Source of the DNA: a virus
IMG/VR virus record: IMGVR_UViG_3300042565_002788
Location: 1 to 39,468 of that record
DNA: 39,468 nt
Strand: one strand, 5' to 3'
Shown in pieces: positions 25,180 to 31,989 of the stretch; within the stretch, counting starts at the first letter, position 1; every line of letters starts with the position of its first letter. The notes beneath the pieces are model-generated. The model did no database searches. It had not been told where the DNA came from and was given only the letters and a program-made list of their open reading frames with translations. A program made the position numbers and the translations under genes.

Positions 25180-25650
25180 ATGCACCCCGCGCTGCAGATC
25201 GCCCTCGGTGTCGCCTCTCTCGCGGTGGTGCTCTCGCAGATCGTCGCGCGGTGGGGCGGGCGTGCGCAGCGGCAGGAGAGCGATGGGCGCGTGCTGGAGC
25301 GCGTCGAGGGCGCGGCGCAGTCCCAGGCGCTGACCGGCGCGACGCTGTCGGCCACGCTGCACACGCTCACCGAGACCGTCGCGAAGATGCACGCCACGCT
25401 CGACGGCGTGGCCTCGAAAATGGGCGTGCACGACGTCGCGGTCGCCGAGGCGCGCGTGAAGGCCGACGCAGACCGCGACCGCGTGACGCGGCTGGAGGCG
25501 CAGGTCACCGACGCCGCCGCGCGCCTCGTCGATGTCGACCACCGGCAGACCGAGGCGCGGCACACGCTGCGCGCGGAGATGCACACGGCAATGGCGGCGC
25601 TGCGCGCCGAGGTGATCAATGCTCCACGCTCTGCTCGTCGAGGATCATGA
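25180..25650 (+). CDS. Membrane-anchored coiled-coil protein at start of the lysis region
   Basis: 156 aa; GTG 25177 and ATG 25180 are both possible. One N-terminal membrane segment (LQIALGVASLAVVLSQIV, residues about 4-21) precedes a basic stretch. About 110 residues of heptad-like coil follow (VAVAEARVKADADRDRVTRL and neighbours). The layout is that of an inner-membrane spanin or of an XhlA-type holin partner. The end overlaps the receiver-domain gene by 32 nt. Confidence 0.65.
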   Translation: MHPALQIALGVASLAVVLSQIVARWGGRAQRQESDGRVLERVEGAAQSQALTGATLSATLHTLTETVAKMHATLDGVASKMGVHDVAVAEARVKADADRDRVTRLEAQVTDAAARLVDVDHRQTEARHTLRAEMHTAMAALRAEVINAPRSARRGS

Positions 25651-26008
25651 CGGGCACGCCGCGCTGGTGGCCGACGGCCTCCGTGGGCTCGCGTGGATAC
25701 AGCGCGTCACCACGCTCGCGGAGGCCCGCGCGGTGCTCCGCGTGGCGGTGCCCGACGTGGTGCTCTGCGACCTGCGCGGCACGTCGGACGTGTCGCCCAC
25801 CGAAGCCGCGAGCGACCTGCGCCTCGCGCTCGACAGCGCGGGCGCGTCGATCCGCGCGCGTGTGCCGCTGGTGCTCACGAGCGGGCTCGACCCCTACGTC
25901 CTCGACAAGATCGCGGGCGCGCTCGTCAACACCCACGCGCTACCCAAGCCCTTCTCCTGCAACGGCCTACGCGCACTCATCGAGCGCGTCACTGGAGTGA
26001 CCTCATGA
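25619..26008 (+). CDS. Stand-alone response-regulator receiver domain
   Basis: 129 aa, just the size of a CheY-like REC domain. The start has GAGG 6 nt upstream. Key residues are all present: acidic pair in LLVEDHD (E8, D9), phosphoacceptor D51 in VVLCDLRG, Thr87 in LVLTSG, and Lys110 in LPKPF. The order and spacing match CheY (D12/D13, D57, T87, K109). No output domain or kinase is encoded nearby. It is nested between a membrane coiled-coil gene and a holin candidate, with overlapping starts and stops, so it is probably co-translated with lysis genes. It could tap host histidine kinases, plentiful in myxobacteria. Confidence 0.8.
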   Translation: MLHALLVEDHDGHAALVADGLRGLAWIQRVTTLAEARAVLRVAVPDVVLCDLRGTSDVSPTEAASDLRLALDSAGASIRARVPLVLTSGLDPYVLDKIAGALVNTHALPKPFSCNGLRALIERVTGVTS

Positions 26009-26307
26009 CATCGTCTCAGCTCCTCTCCTGGCTCTCGGACCACGCGGCCGCGCTGTGGCCCGTCGTCTCCGCGCTGCTCCTCGTGGCGCTGCGCTCGCGC
26101 ACCCCAGAGCAGTGGGTCGCCCTGGGCGAGACGTCGCCGCGGTGGCAGGGCGCGATCCGCCTGCTGCGCGCGGTGGGCCTCGACCCCGCGAAGGCGCTCT
26201 CGGCCCTCGGGCAGATCGTGACCGGCCGCGCCCCCGCGCGTGCCGTGCAGATCGCCGACACCGTCCAGCGCGCGACGCAGGCCCCGCCGCCCCCGGGAGG
26301 CGCGTGA
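26005..26307 (+). CDS. Holin candidate, one membrane segment
   Basis: 100 aa, ATGA overlap with the receiver gene and GGAG upstream. A single hydrophobic stretch (AAALWPVVSALLLVALR, residues 13-29) and a charged, helical C-terminus with a Pro-rich end (APPPPGGA). Small size, one membrane span and location just before the endolysin fit a class III-type holin or pinholin; assignment is by context. Confidence 0.55.
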   Translation: MTSSQLLSWLSDHAAALWPVVSALLLVALRSRTPEQWVALGETSPRWQGAIRLLRAVGLDPAKALSALGQIVTGRAPARAVQIADTVQRATQAPPPPGGA

Positions 26308-26627
26308 TGGGCGTCGGCCACCCCGTCGTCCCCTCCAGGGACTCTCTCGCGCGTGCAGGCCTGCGCCTCGCCGCGGTGATCCTCGTGGCCGTCGTGGCGG
26401 GGCTGCTCGCCAGCGGCTGTCCCTCGCCGCGGTTGCCCGTGGTCGAGGGCTGCACCGTCGGCGCCTCGCGGTGCCGCGCGGACCGCCCGCAGGTGTGCTC
26501 CTCGACGGGCCGCTGGCACGACGTGGGCGACCTCGCCTGCGCCGCCTCCGGGGCCGTGTGCGTCGAGGGTGACGCGGGCGTCGCGCACTGCGCCCTCGCG
26601 ACCGATGGAGGCTCCGATGTCCGCTGA
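26307..26627 (+). CDS. Small cysteine-rich lipoprotein in the lysis region
   Basis: 106 aa behind GGGAGG. Signal segment LRLAAVILVAVVAGLLASGC, a clear lipobox with Cys38. The mature part has a spaced Cys pattern (GCTVGASRCRADRPQVCSSTG, cut here to the first units) continuing to C97 or so. This 'C..G...C.....Q.C...G.W' pattern is typical of myxobacterial surface proteins. An outer-membrane spanin partner for the coiled-coil membrane protein at 25180 is possible; equally, a surface moron. Confidence 0.68.
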   Translation: MGVGHPVVPSRDSLARAGLRLAAVILVAVVAGLLASGCPSPRLPVVEGCTVGASRCRADRPQVCSSTGRWHDVGDLACAASGAVCVEGDAGVAHCALATDGGSDVR

Positions 26628-27276
26628 CCTCCGCCCCGTCGCCGCAACGCTCACGCGCGAACTCTCCGCGCGCTACCACACCGACGTGGTCACGCCCGAT
26701 TCGTGGCAAGTCGTGCTCGCGCGACTCGCCGCGCAGGGTGCCGCGCTCGGGCTCGGCGCGATCAACAGCACGCTCGCAGGGTGGGCGCGCGAGGCGTTCG
26801 ACGCCCTCGACCCCGCGACCTCTTCGCGCTCCGTCTGCCTCCCGCAGATCGGCGGCGAGGGTGCCGTGGTGGTGATGTCCGCCGCCGCGCTCGCTGACCC
26901 CGTCGAGAACGTCGAGACCATCGCGCACGAACACGAACACGCGCGGGTGCTGCGCGCCGATCCCGACCTCCAGGTCGCGATGGACTACACCTCGGGCGAG
27001 CTGCGCGCGACGACCGAGGCCCGCGCCTACGCGGTCGGGGCCTTCGCCCGCTACCTCGTCACAGGCGCATGGCAGACGGCCGACGAGATCGTCGCGCCCC
27101 TCGCGCACGGGTACGCCCTCGACGCCGCGACGCGCGAGCACTGCGCGGTCATCGTCGCGTCGGCGCTCGCCTCGATGCGCGCGGGTGTGGTCCCGCCCTT
27201 CGAGGTGTGCGGCGTGGTCCTCGATGTGCTCCGCGCGAAGCACCCCGAGGCCATCGTGGCAGAGGCGTTCCGGTGA
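26617..27276 (+). CDS. HEHEH zincin-like protein
   Basis: 219 aa, GGAGG 5 nt before the ATG, overlapping the lipoprotein gene by 11 nt. The motif HEHEH (residues 104-108, TIAHEHEHARVL) fits HExxH, and Glu134 in ELRATTEARAYAVG is a plausible third zinc ligand 26 residues on, as in gluzincin proteases. The rest is helical. No signal peptide. Located between lipoprotein and endolysin; could be a lysis or virion-processing metallopeptidase. Family not recognised. Confidence 0.6.
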   Translation: MSADLRPVAATLTRELSARYHTDVVTPDSWQVVLARLAAQGAALGLGAINSTLAGWAREAFDALDPATSSRSVCLPQIGGEGAVVVMSAAALADPVENVETIAHEHEHARVLRADPDLQVAMDYTSGELRATTEARAYAVGAFARYLVTGAWQTADEIVAPLAHGYALDAATREHCAVIVASALASMRAGVVPPFEVCGVVLDVLRAKHPEAIVAEAFR

Positions 27277-27518
27277 CCCTCGAAGCCCGCATCGCAGAGC
27301 TTCGCGCGCTCGCGCCTGGATGGCTCGACGGCGACGGCGAATCGGTCACAGAGTCCGCGCTGTCGACTGCGGCGCGCGTCGCGCGCATCGTCGCCGCGTG
27401 CGGGCGAGAGCCGCGGATCTTCCCGCTCCCCTGCGGCGGCGCGACCGTCGAGTGCGACGCGGTGGACGTGTACCTCGGCGCGGACGGCGCCGTCGAGAGC
27501 ACCACGGAGGATCCGTGA
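27273..27518 (+). CDS. Small conserved-type protein (LDGDG motif)
   Basis: 81 aa from GTG overlapping the previous stop. GWLDGDGESVTESAL followed by a helix and PRIFPLPCGGATVEC resembles a widespread small bacterial domain of unknown function with 'GWDG.G' and 'P...GG...EW' motifs; here the terminal EW is EC. Ends in GTGA overlap with the endolysin gene. Confidence 0.55.
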   Translation: MTLEARIAELRALAPGWLDGDGESVTESALSTAARVARIVAACGREPRIFPLPCGGATVECDAVDVYLGADGAVESTTEDP

Positions 27519-28252
27519 GCGGTCGACTCTCGCAGGCTGAGCGCGCGTCCCTCGGGCTGTCCGCGGGCGGGCTCATCGTCAACGGCGTGCGCGTGCCGGT
27601 CCCCGGCGTGAGCGTGACGACGTGGCTCGATGACCCGCGCCGCGCGCCGCCGATCACCGACGGGCGCAGCATCACCGCGCCGCCGCGGGCCTTCGTGTGG
27701 CACACATCGAAGGGGGTCCTCTGTCGCGCCGCCGCACCCGATGCGATCCCGTCGACGATGGCCGAGACGCTCGCGCTCTATCAGTCGCGCACCGCGCGCG
27801 AGGTGTCGTGGCACCTCACCGTCGACACCGACGGCGACGTGCTGCAGCAAGCCGACCCCGCGCGATGGCAGTGCTGGCACGCGGGCGGCGCGAACGCCTG
27901 GAGCCTCGGCGCCGAGCTCGTACAGCGCGACGCCACGGGCACGCTCACGGCGCCGCAGATCCGCGCCGCCGCCGACGTGACCGACGCGACGTGCGCCGCG
28001 CTCGGCATCCCGCGGCGTGTGCTCGTGGGCCTCGACGGCACGCCGTGGGTGCGGCAGGTCAAGGACCTCCAGAGCACAAGGGCCGGAGGTCGCGGGCTGA
28101 CGTGGGCGGGGGTCATCGGACACGTTCACCTCACGACCGACCGCGGCGCGGGTGATCCAGGGCCGCTGATCTTCGCGGAGCTGATCGCCCGCGGGTATGC
28201 GCGGCACGTCGTCAGCGCCGAGGGGCGCATCGCGCGGGAGCCGCTGCTGTGA
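27515..28252 (+). CDS. Endolysin, N-acetylmuramoyl-L-alanine amidase (Amidase_2)
   Basis: 245 aa. The domain spans about 55-222: FVWHTSKG (H63, first zinc ligand), VSWHLTVDTDGDVLQQ (H100), WHAGGANAWSLGAELV, and GHVHLTTDRGAGDPGPLIF (H203 and D214 as remaining ligands). This is the T7 lysozyme/PGRP fold that cuts the bond between muramic acid and L-alanine in peptidoglycan. There is no signal peptide, so release through a holin is expected. The last 20 residues are an extra tail. Confidence 0.9.
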   Translation: MSGRLSQAERASLGLSAGGLIVNGVRVPVPGVSVTTWLDDPRRAPPITDGRSITAPPRAFVWHTSKGVLCRAAAPDAIPSTMAETLALYQSRTAREVSWHLTVDTDGDVLQQADPARWQCWHAGGANAWSLGAELVQRDATGTLTAPQIRAAADVTDATCAALGIPRRVLVGLDGTPWVRQVKDLQSTRAGGRGLTWAGVIGHVHLTTDRGAGDPGPLIFAELIARGYARHVVSAEGRIAREPLL

Positions 28253-28419
28253 CCCGCCCTCCCGGTGGACCCGCGACGCGCGCCCTCGTCGGACTCGTGG
28301 TGGGCCTCGCCGCGGTGACGGCGCTCACCCGCGCGTGCGACGTGGTGGTGCCCGACCCGCTGCGCGGACCGGCGCCGCAGGTGCTCCCGGTGCACGTCGA
28401 CGCGGGGGTGCGGGAGTGA
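28249..28419 (+). CDS. Tiny membrane or lipoprotein-like protein after the endolysin
   Basis: 56 aa from GTG overlapping the endolysin stop. Basic start, hydrophobic ALVGLVVGLAAVTALTRAC and a short Pro/Val-rich tail (PQVLPVHVDAGV). The hydrophobic run ends in a Cys, but the preceding ALTRAC is not a good lipobox. A candidate Rz1-like or holin-accessory protein, judged by place and shape. Confidence 0.55.
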   Translation: MTRPPGGPATRALVGLVVGLAAVTALTRACDVVVPDPLRGPAPQVLPVHVDAGVRE

Positions 28420-28544
28420 GCCGCCTGCGCCGCCTCTGGCTCACCCTCGCGCTGCTCTGGCACCGCCCGCGCCCATCGGTCGGCGTGCTGCACCGGCTGC
28501 ACCGCCCGCGGGATGCGCGCGGGTCGCAGACCGGCCGACGCTGA
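28416..28544 (+). CDS. Tiny basic protein (42 aa)
   Basis: GTG overlaps the previous stop by the same GTGA arrangement as its neighbours. Short hydrophobic LRRLWLTLALLWH then a very basic, His/Arg-rich end. It is the last gene of the late region. Could be a real accessory lysis peptide; length alone gives little support beyond the coupling. Confidence 0.4.
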   Translation: MSRLRRLWLTLALLWHRPRPSVGVLHRLHRPRDARGSQTGRR

Positions 28545-28757
28545 CCCACCCTCGCGCCACCCCGGCGCACCGCCCCGCGTCCTGCGGCGGCGACACTCCC
28601 CTGCCTCGCCTCCTAGCAGCCCGATGCGCGCCCTCCCTGCGCGGTGGTGGCCCGTGGGCCGTCCGCGCCGAGGGGAGGCGCTACGCGGCGCGTCGTGCGC
28701 CGTCACCGACCCTCCGCGCGGGAGAGCCCGTGACGGGGCGCGTGGCCCCGCGGGTGG
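28545..28757. other. Convergent intergenic region
   Basis: 213 nt between the last rightward late gene and the end of a leftward gene. It holds the hairpin at 28700-28736 and no protein-like reading frame with a ribosome site. GC-rich throughout. Confidence 0.6.
28700..28736. terminator. Hairpin, possible two-way terminator
   Basis: CCGTCAC (28700-28706) pairs with GTGACGG (28730-28736); inside, CCTCC and GGGAG around a short GCGC loop form a second stem. It lies where rightward and leftward transcripts meet. No T-tract follows on either side, so termination strength is uncertain. Confidence 0.45.
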
Positions 28758-29231
28758 TCACCAACCGAAGCTGTCGAAGGCCGCGGTCACGACCGCGCGA
28801 ACCTCGGCGTCGAGGTTCACCCCGTCGCGGGTCGTGCCCGACGTGCGCCCGCCGTTGCCGACCTCGCGCACATCGGCGCCGGGGAACGCCGCGCGCACCG
28901 CGTCGAGGATGTACTCCTCGCAGGCGGCGCACTCCTCGTCGGAGCCCAGCCCCTGCGGGTCGATGGTGTCGCGGCCGACGTGCACGGTGATCGAGGCGCC
29001 CGCGTAGGGCACCTCCGTGATGGTCACGTCGTCGATGCCGGGGCACAGGCTCACGCCGTCCGCGTCGACCGCGGAGGCGGGCGGGACCACCACGCCGTCG
29101 ACCACCCGCGATGCGTAGCCCGCGGCGCGGTGCATCGCCGCGAGGGCGTGGGCGGGCGTCTCGCCCTCGAAGGTGCCGAAGTCCGTGGAGTCGTTCGTCA
29201 TCTTGATGGTGTTGTAGGAGGTGCTGCGCAT
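28758..29231 (-). CDS. Hypothetical early protein driven by cassette copy 3
   Basis: 157 aa; start at ATG 29231 with GAAAGGA 10 nt upstream. Acidic, with EGETPAHALAAMHRAAGYAS early, a CPGIDD segment, a CAACEEYILDAVRAAFPGADV helix containing two Cys, and a final helix AEVRAVVTAAFDSFGW. No family recognised. It is the only gene between promoter copy 3 and the convergent hairpin. Confidence 0.65.
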   Translation of the reverse strand: MRSTSYNTIKMTNDSTDFGTFEGETPAHALAAMHRAAGYASRVVDGVVVPPASAVDADGVSLCPGIDDVTITEVPYAGASITVHVGRDTIDPQGLGSDEECAACEEYILDAVRAAFPGADVREVGNGGRTSGTTRDGVNLDAEVRAVVTAAFDSFGW

Positions 29232-29278
29232 GGCGGGAGTCCTTTCGTCGCTGCGGGTCCATCCCTGCGACGAAATGA

Positions 29279-29307
29279 ACCCTAAACCGGCCACGGTCCC
29301 ACGTCAA
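29279..29307 (-). promoter_or_regulatory. Leftward sigma70-type promoter, copy 3
   Basis: TTGACG (29307-29302), 17-nt spacer, TAGGGT (29284-29279) on the minus strand, with the GGCCGGTTTAGG motif at the -10 exactly as in copy 2. The A-tract starts 10 nt upstream of the -35. It serves the gene at 29231. Confidence 0.82.
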
Positions 29308-29333
29308 CAGGGTGCGCGCATTTTGTTGCCGAA

Positions 29334-29350
29334 CGCTGGAGTTCTAGGCG
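29334..29350. promoter_or_regulatory. Degenerate palindromic operator, copy 3
   Basis: CGCTGGA-GT-TCTAGGCG: the left half equals that of copies 2 and 4; the right half is altered. It is 26 nt upstream of the -35. It contains the TAG stop of the leftward gene ending at 29344. Confidence 0.55.
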
Positions 29351-29778
29351 TTTTCGCGTGCCGATTGCTGCGTCTGCCACGGGTCGCCCATCTCGGCGCG
29401 GACGATCTCCGCGAGGTGGTAGGCGTGCCGTGCAGCGCACTGCGCCTTCGCGTCGTCGCGCGTGAGGTCAGGCTGATGGGCGCGCAGCACATCGGAAGCG
29501 CGCAGGAGCGCGCGGTCACGCTGCCACGGCTCGTGGGTGACGTGGCGCCACACGTCGAGGCGGGCATCGCGGAGCGTGTCGAGCATGGCCCGCACGCGAT
29601 CGTCGGCGTGCCACGGGGAATCGGCCACGCGCTCCCCCGACCACGATGCGAGCCACGCGCGGGTGGCGTCGGTGTGCTGCCCCGTGGTGGTGAGCAGTTC
29701 GTCGACCATCCACGCGAGGGCGCGGATGCTTCGGCGCGCAACGGTGCGCGAGGCTTCGGCGCGAGGTCCGCGGCTCAC
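29344..29778 (-). CDS. Hypothetical helical protein, last gene of the leftward operon
   Basis: 144 aa from GTG overlapping the SLOG-like gene (GTGA). Almost all helix, rich in Trp, Arg and Ala (VARRSIRALAWMVDELL, then WRHVTHEPWQRDRALLRASD, and CAARHAYHLAEIVRAEMG). No family recognised. Coupling to the SLOG-like gene suggests a joint role. Confidence 0.62.
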   Translation of the reverse strand: MSRGPRAEASRTVARRSIRALAWMVDELLTTTGQHTDATRAWLASWSGERVADSPWHADDRVRAMLDTLRDARLDVWRHVTHEPWQRDRALLRASDVLRAHQPDLTRDDAKAQCAARHAYHLAEIVRAEMGDPWQTQQSARENA

Positions 29779-30266
29779 CGGCTCCCCCACGTCTGCGCGT
29801 CGACCGTCAGCCCCGCGGCGCGCGCGAGGCCCGCGGTGTGCTCCGTGCCGCGCGTCGGGCGCTTCTCGCCGGGCTGCACCACGGCGGGCTTGCGACCGTC
29901 GAGGAGCGCGAGGACGGAGACGGTGTCGCCCGCATCCATGATGCCCGCGGCGTCGGCGACCATCATCTCGTTGCGCTTGAGGGGGTGCCTGCTGACCCCA
30001 TCGGCCCACAGCCGCAGGCGGTCCCACTCCTCGCAGTGCGCGGTGTCGATCCATCCCGCGTTCGGCCCGTGCGTGCGGTAGCACCACACCCGCCGTAGGG
30101 CGTCGCGCTGGATGCGACTCGCCCACGCATCCGGCCCCGGCGCATCCCCCACGAGGAGCAGGTCCACGCCCACGAGCGCCGCCGCGATCAGCCCGCGCGC
30201 CCACGCCTCCGCGGCGGGGTCGTCGGCGAGGCTGCGGGCGCCGGTGACCAAGAGGACGCGGGTCAC
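29775..30266 (-). CDS. SLOG/DUF2493-like nucleotide-binding protein
   Basis: 163 aa from GTG. RVLLVTGARSL at the N-terminus, LLLVGDAPGPDAWASRIQRDA near 38-58 and GVSRHPLKRNEMMVADA near 90-106 match the DUF2493/YAcAr branch of the SLOG (Rossmann-like) superfamily. Its members bind nucleotides or nucleotide-derived ligands and occur in conflict systems and phages. The role here is unknown: nucleotide metabolism, ligand sensing or counter-defence. Confidence 0.75.
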   Translation of the reverse strand: MTRVLLVTGARSLADDPAAEAWARGLIAAALVGVDLLLVGDAPGPDAWASRIQRDALRRVWCYRTHGPNAGWIDTAHCEEWDRLRLWADGVSRHPLKRNEMMVADAAGIMDAGDTVSVLALLDGRKPAVVQPGEKRPTRGTEHTAGLARAAGLTVDAQTWGSR

Positions 30267-30634
30267 TTGTGGTGCTCCAGCCACTCGGGCTTGACGATGC
30301 AGAGCAACGGCCACCCTGACCCCGTGCTCACGGTCCATCCGGGGGAGTTGGACCCGTCGTGCCCCGGCTCGCGCCCGCGCTCCGCAGTGGACAGCCACTT
30401 GCGGATCATCGGCAACGCTTCCTCCGCGCTCATCGGACACGGGAGCGCGGTCCACTTGTCTCCGATGCGGTGAGAGACGAACGCCAGTTCCCCGCCAACA
30501 CTTGTGAACGCGACGGCATCAGCGCCGCCGAACGCGAGGCGCACCACATCGTCAAGGTCGCGGTCATCGAAGCCTGTCATCGTCAGCGCGCAGTTGCCCG
30601 CATGGCGCCGCCGCGTTGTGTCCTTCGTCATCAT
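30263..30634 (-). CDS. Hypothetical early protein
   Basis: 123 aa. ATGA overlap with the upstream gene; a second ATG follows directly. N-terminal basic part, then a mixed domain (DDVVRLAFGGADAVAFTSVG, GELAFVSHRIGDKWTALPC), ending WPLLCIVKPEWLEHHK. No family recognised. Confidence 0.6.
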   Translation of the reverse strand: MMTKDTTRRRHAGNCALTMTGFDDRDLDDVVRLAFGGADAVAFTSVGGELAFVSHRIGDKWTALPCPMSAEEALPMIRKWLSTAERGREPGHDGSNSPGWTVSTGSGWPLLCIVKPEWLEHHK

Positions 30635-31026
30635 CGCTTCGCCCTCCCCTTGCCCGTGCGCTTCGCCTTGCCCGTGCGCTTCGCCTTCGGGTGCGTCGCC
30701 GCCGCCACGTCCGCCATCGCCTTTACGCCGCCGCGCATGTGCTCGGCCGCTGCCACCGCCGCGCGTTGCATCGCCGTCGTCGCCGTCGTCGCCGCCCTCG
30801 CCGCCGCCTCGTGCGCCATGCGGCGGTGATGCGCCCCGGCCGCGACGAGGTCTGTCAGCGTGCCCGCCGTCTCGAAGCCGCCCGCCGTGGGCCACACGGG
30901 GCACGGCTCCATCGGAGTGACGGCCACGCGCACGCCCGCGACCCGCAGCGCGAGGAAGCCGTGGGCCTCCTCGGGCGCCGCGTACACCGAGCCGCCGTGG
31001 TAGTGCAGCAGCACGCCCGCGGTCAC
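30631..31026 (-). CDS. Ala-rich protein with Lys/Arg repeat tail
   Basis: 131 aa from GTG in a GTGA overlap. It has a beta-rich first half (GVLLHYHGGSVYAAPEEAHG, RVAGVRVAVTP), an Ala-rich helix (AARAATTATTAMQRAAVAAA) and a histone-H1-like tail KAKRTGKAKRTGKGRAKR. The tail includes a perfect 18-bp tandem repeat, giving two copies of KAKRTG. Non-specific nucleic-acid binding by the tail is likely. Confidence 0.65.
   Translation of the reverse strand: MTAGVLLHYHGGSVYAAPEEAHGFLALRVAGVRVAVTPMEPCPVWPTAGGFETAGTLTDLVAAGAHHRRMAHEAAARAATTATTAMQRAAVAAAEHMRGGVKAMADVAAATHPKAKRTGKAKRTGKGRAKR
30649..30684. repeat. 18-bp tandem duplication
   Basis: CTTGCCCGTGCGCTTCGC occurs at 30649-30666 and again at 30667-30684 without change. 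On the coding (minus) strand it encodes a repeated six-residue basic unit in the tail of the gene at 30631-31026. The identity suggests a recent slippage duplication. Confidence 0.9.
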
Positions 31027-31589
31027 GAGGCACCCCCGGGTGCGTCGAGGGGGAGGGCGCGGATCGCGTCGCGTGCGTTCTCGATGGCGGCGCCACGCTC
31101 CCACGCAGCGCCACGCTCTTCGACGTGCGCCTTCACGTCGCGCTCTGTCGCACGGTAGTGCCGCTCCAGGGAGTCCAACGCGTCGTCGCAGCGTTCCCGC
31201 TCACCCCGCCGCACCCACGCCACGAGCGTCTCCCCGCTCGCGTCGGCGTCACGCCAGCCCGCTGCCGTGGCCGCAGCGCGCAGGGCGTCCACGCACGCCA
31301 CGAGGGGCGCCTGCTGCGCGCGCGCGACGTCGCGCTCCCGCATCGTCGCTAGGCCGTCGCTGCACCACGGGCACACGTCGTCAGCGCCGGACGCGCCCTC
31401 ACGGCCGCAGCACGCGCAGCGGTGGCCAGTGCGGTGCGGGTCGCGCGGACGGAGCGCGGCGAGGGCGTCCCGCTCCGCGGTCACGGCGGCGAGCTGCGCC
31501 CGCAGGCTGTCGCGCTCACGCTCGGCGCGCTGCAGGTCCCCGATGAGTTTTGCTATCTCCGTGTGCTCCGTGTGCTCCGTGTTCATCAT
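31023..31589 (-). CDS. Coiled-coil protein with zinc ribbon
   Basis: 188 aa (ATG 31589, in ATGA overlap; ATG 31586 also possible, AGGAGG lies just upstream). N-terminal TEHTEHTEIAK repeat, coiled coil (LIGDLQRAERERDSLRAQLA) to about residue 45, a zinc ribbon with CACCGREG and CPWCSDG (near 60-80), then helical C-terminus. Similar coil plus ribbon layouts occur in small phage early proteins of unknown role. Confidence 0.68.
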   Translation of the reverse strand: MMNTEHTEHTEIAKLIGDLQRAERERDSLRAQLAAVTAERDALAALRPRDPHRTGHRCACCGREGASGADDVCPWCSDGLATMRERDVARAQQAPLVACVDALRAAATAAGWRDADASGETLVAWVRRGERERCDDALDSLERHYRATERDVKAHVEERGAAWERGAAIENARDAIRALPLDAPGGAS

Positions 31590-31768
31590 CCCTCCTCTGC
31601 CTGCAACGTCTCGACCGTCTCGCGTTCGCGCACCGTCGTCGGCGCGAGGTCGCCACCGAGTCGCGTCGGCACGTTCGCCACGAAGCGCGCGAGGTGCTCT
31701 ACCCACGCGCGACGCTTGCGCCACCTCGCGTGAGCAGCGCGGATCGCCTCGACGCCGTGCGTTCTCAC
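31586..31768 (-). CDS. Small basic protein (60 aa)
   Basis: GTG in GTGA overlap with the gene above it and ATGA overlap with the one below. N-terminal basic helix (EAIRAAHARWRKRRAWVEHL) and an acidic C-terminus. No family recognised; support comes from the chain of overlaps. Confidence 0.5.
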   Translation of the reverse strand: MRTHGVEAIRAAHARWRKRRAWVEHLARFVANVPTRLGGDLAPTTVRERETVETLQAEEG

Positions 31769-31989
31769 CTCTCGCTCCCGACGTTGAGGTAGGCGCGCGC
31801 TACGCCCTCTCGCGCGTCGTGTAGCGCCCTCTCCGCGCGGTGCGCCGCGTCGCCCTGCACACACCCGCGGCGCAGCACGGAGGCGAGCGTAGACGCCGCG
31901 AGCGCGAGGTCGTCGCACGCCCGCGCGAGCGACTCCGCGGACGGCGGCGCGGTCACGTCGGGCGCGGAGCCGCCGTGTGCGAGCGTCAT
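31765..31989 (-). CDS. Small helical protein (74 aa)
   Basis: ATG at 31989 overlapping the stop of the preceding leftward gene. Two helices (SLARACDDLALAASTLASVL and AAHRAERALHDAREGVARAY). Unknown function. Confidence 0.55.
   Translation of the reverse strand: MTLAHGGSAPDVTAPPSAESLARACDDLALAASTLASVLRRGCVQGDAAHRAERALHDAREGVARAYLNVGSER

Larger units (their letters stand above)
29240..29370 (-). repeat. Promoter cassette, copy 3
   Basis: Same order as copy 2: distal TTTTCGCGTGCCGATTG, degenerate palindrome (29334-29350), A-tract element (29318-29331), promoter, and GAAAGGA ribosome site (near 29245). The stop codon of the upstream leftward gene (29344-29346) falls inside the palindrome, which may explain its loss of symmetry. 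Confidence 0.82.

Noticed and set aside
30649-30684. Repeat array that might be CRISPR-like
   Set aside because: Only two abutting units without spacers, and inside a coding sequence. No CRISPR array was seen anywhere in the window.
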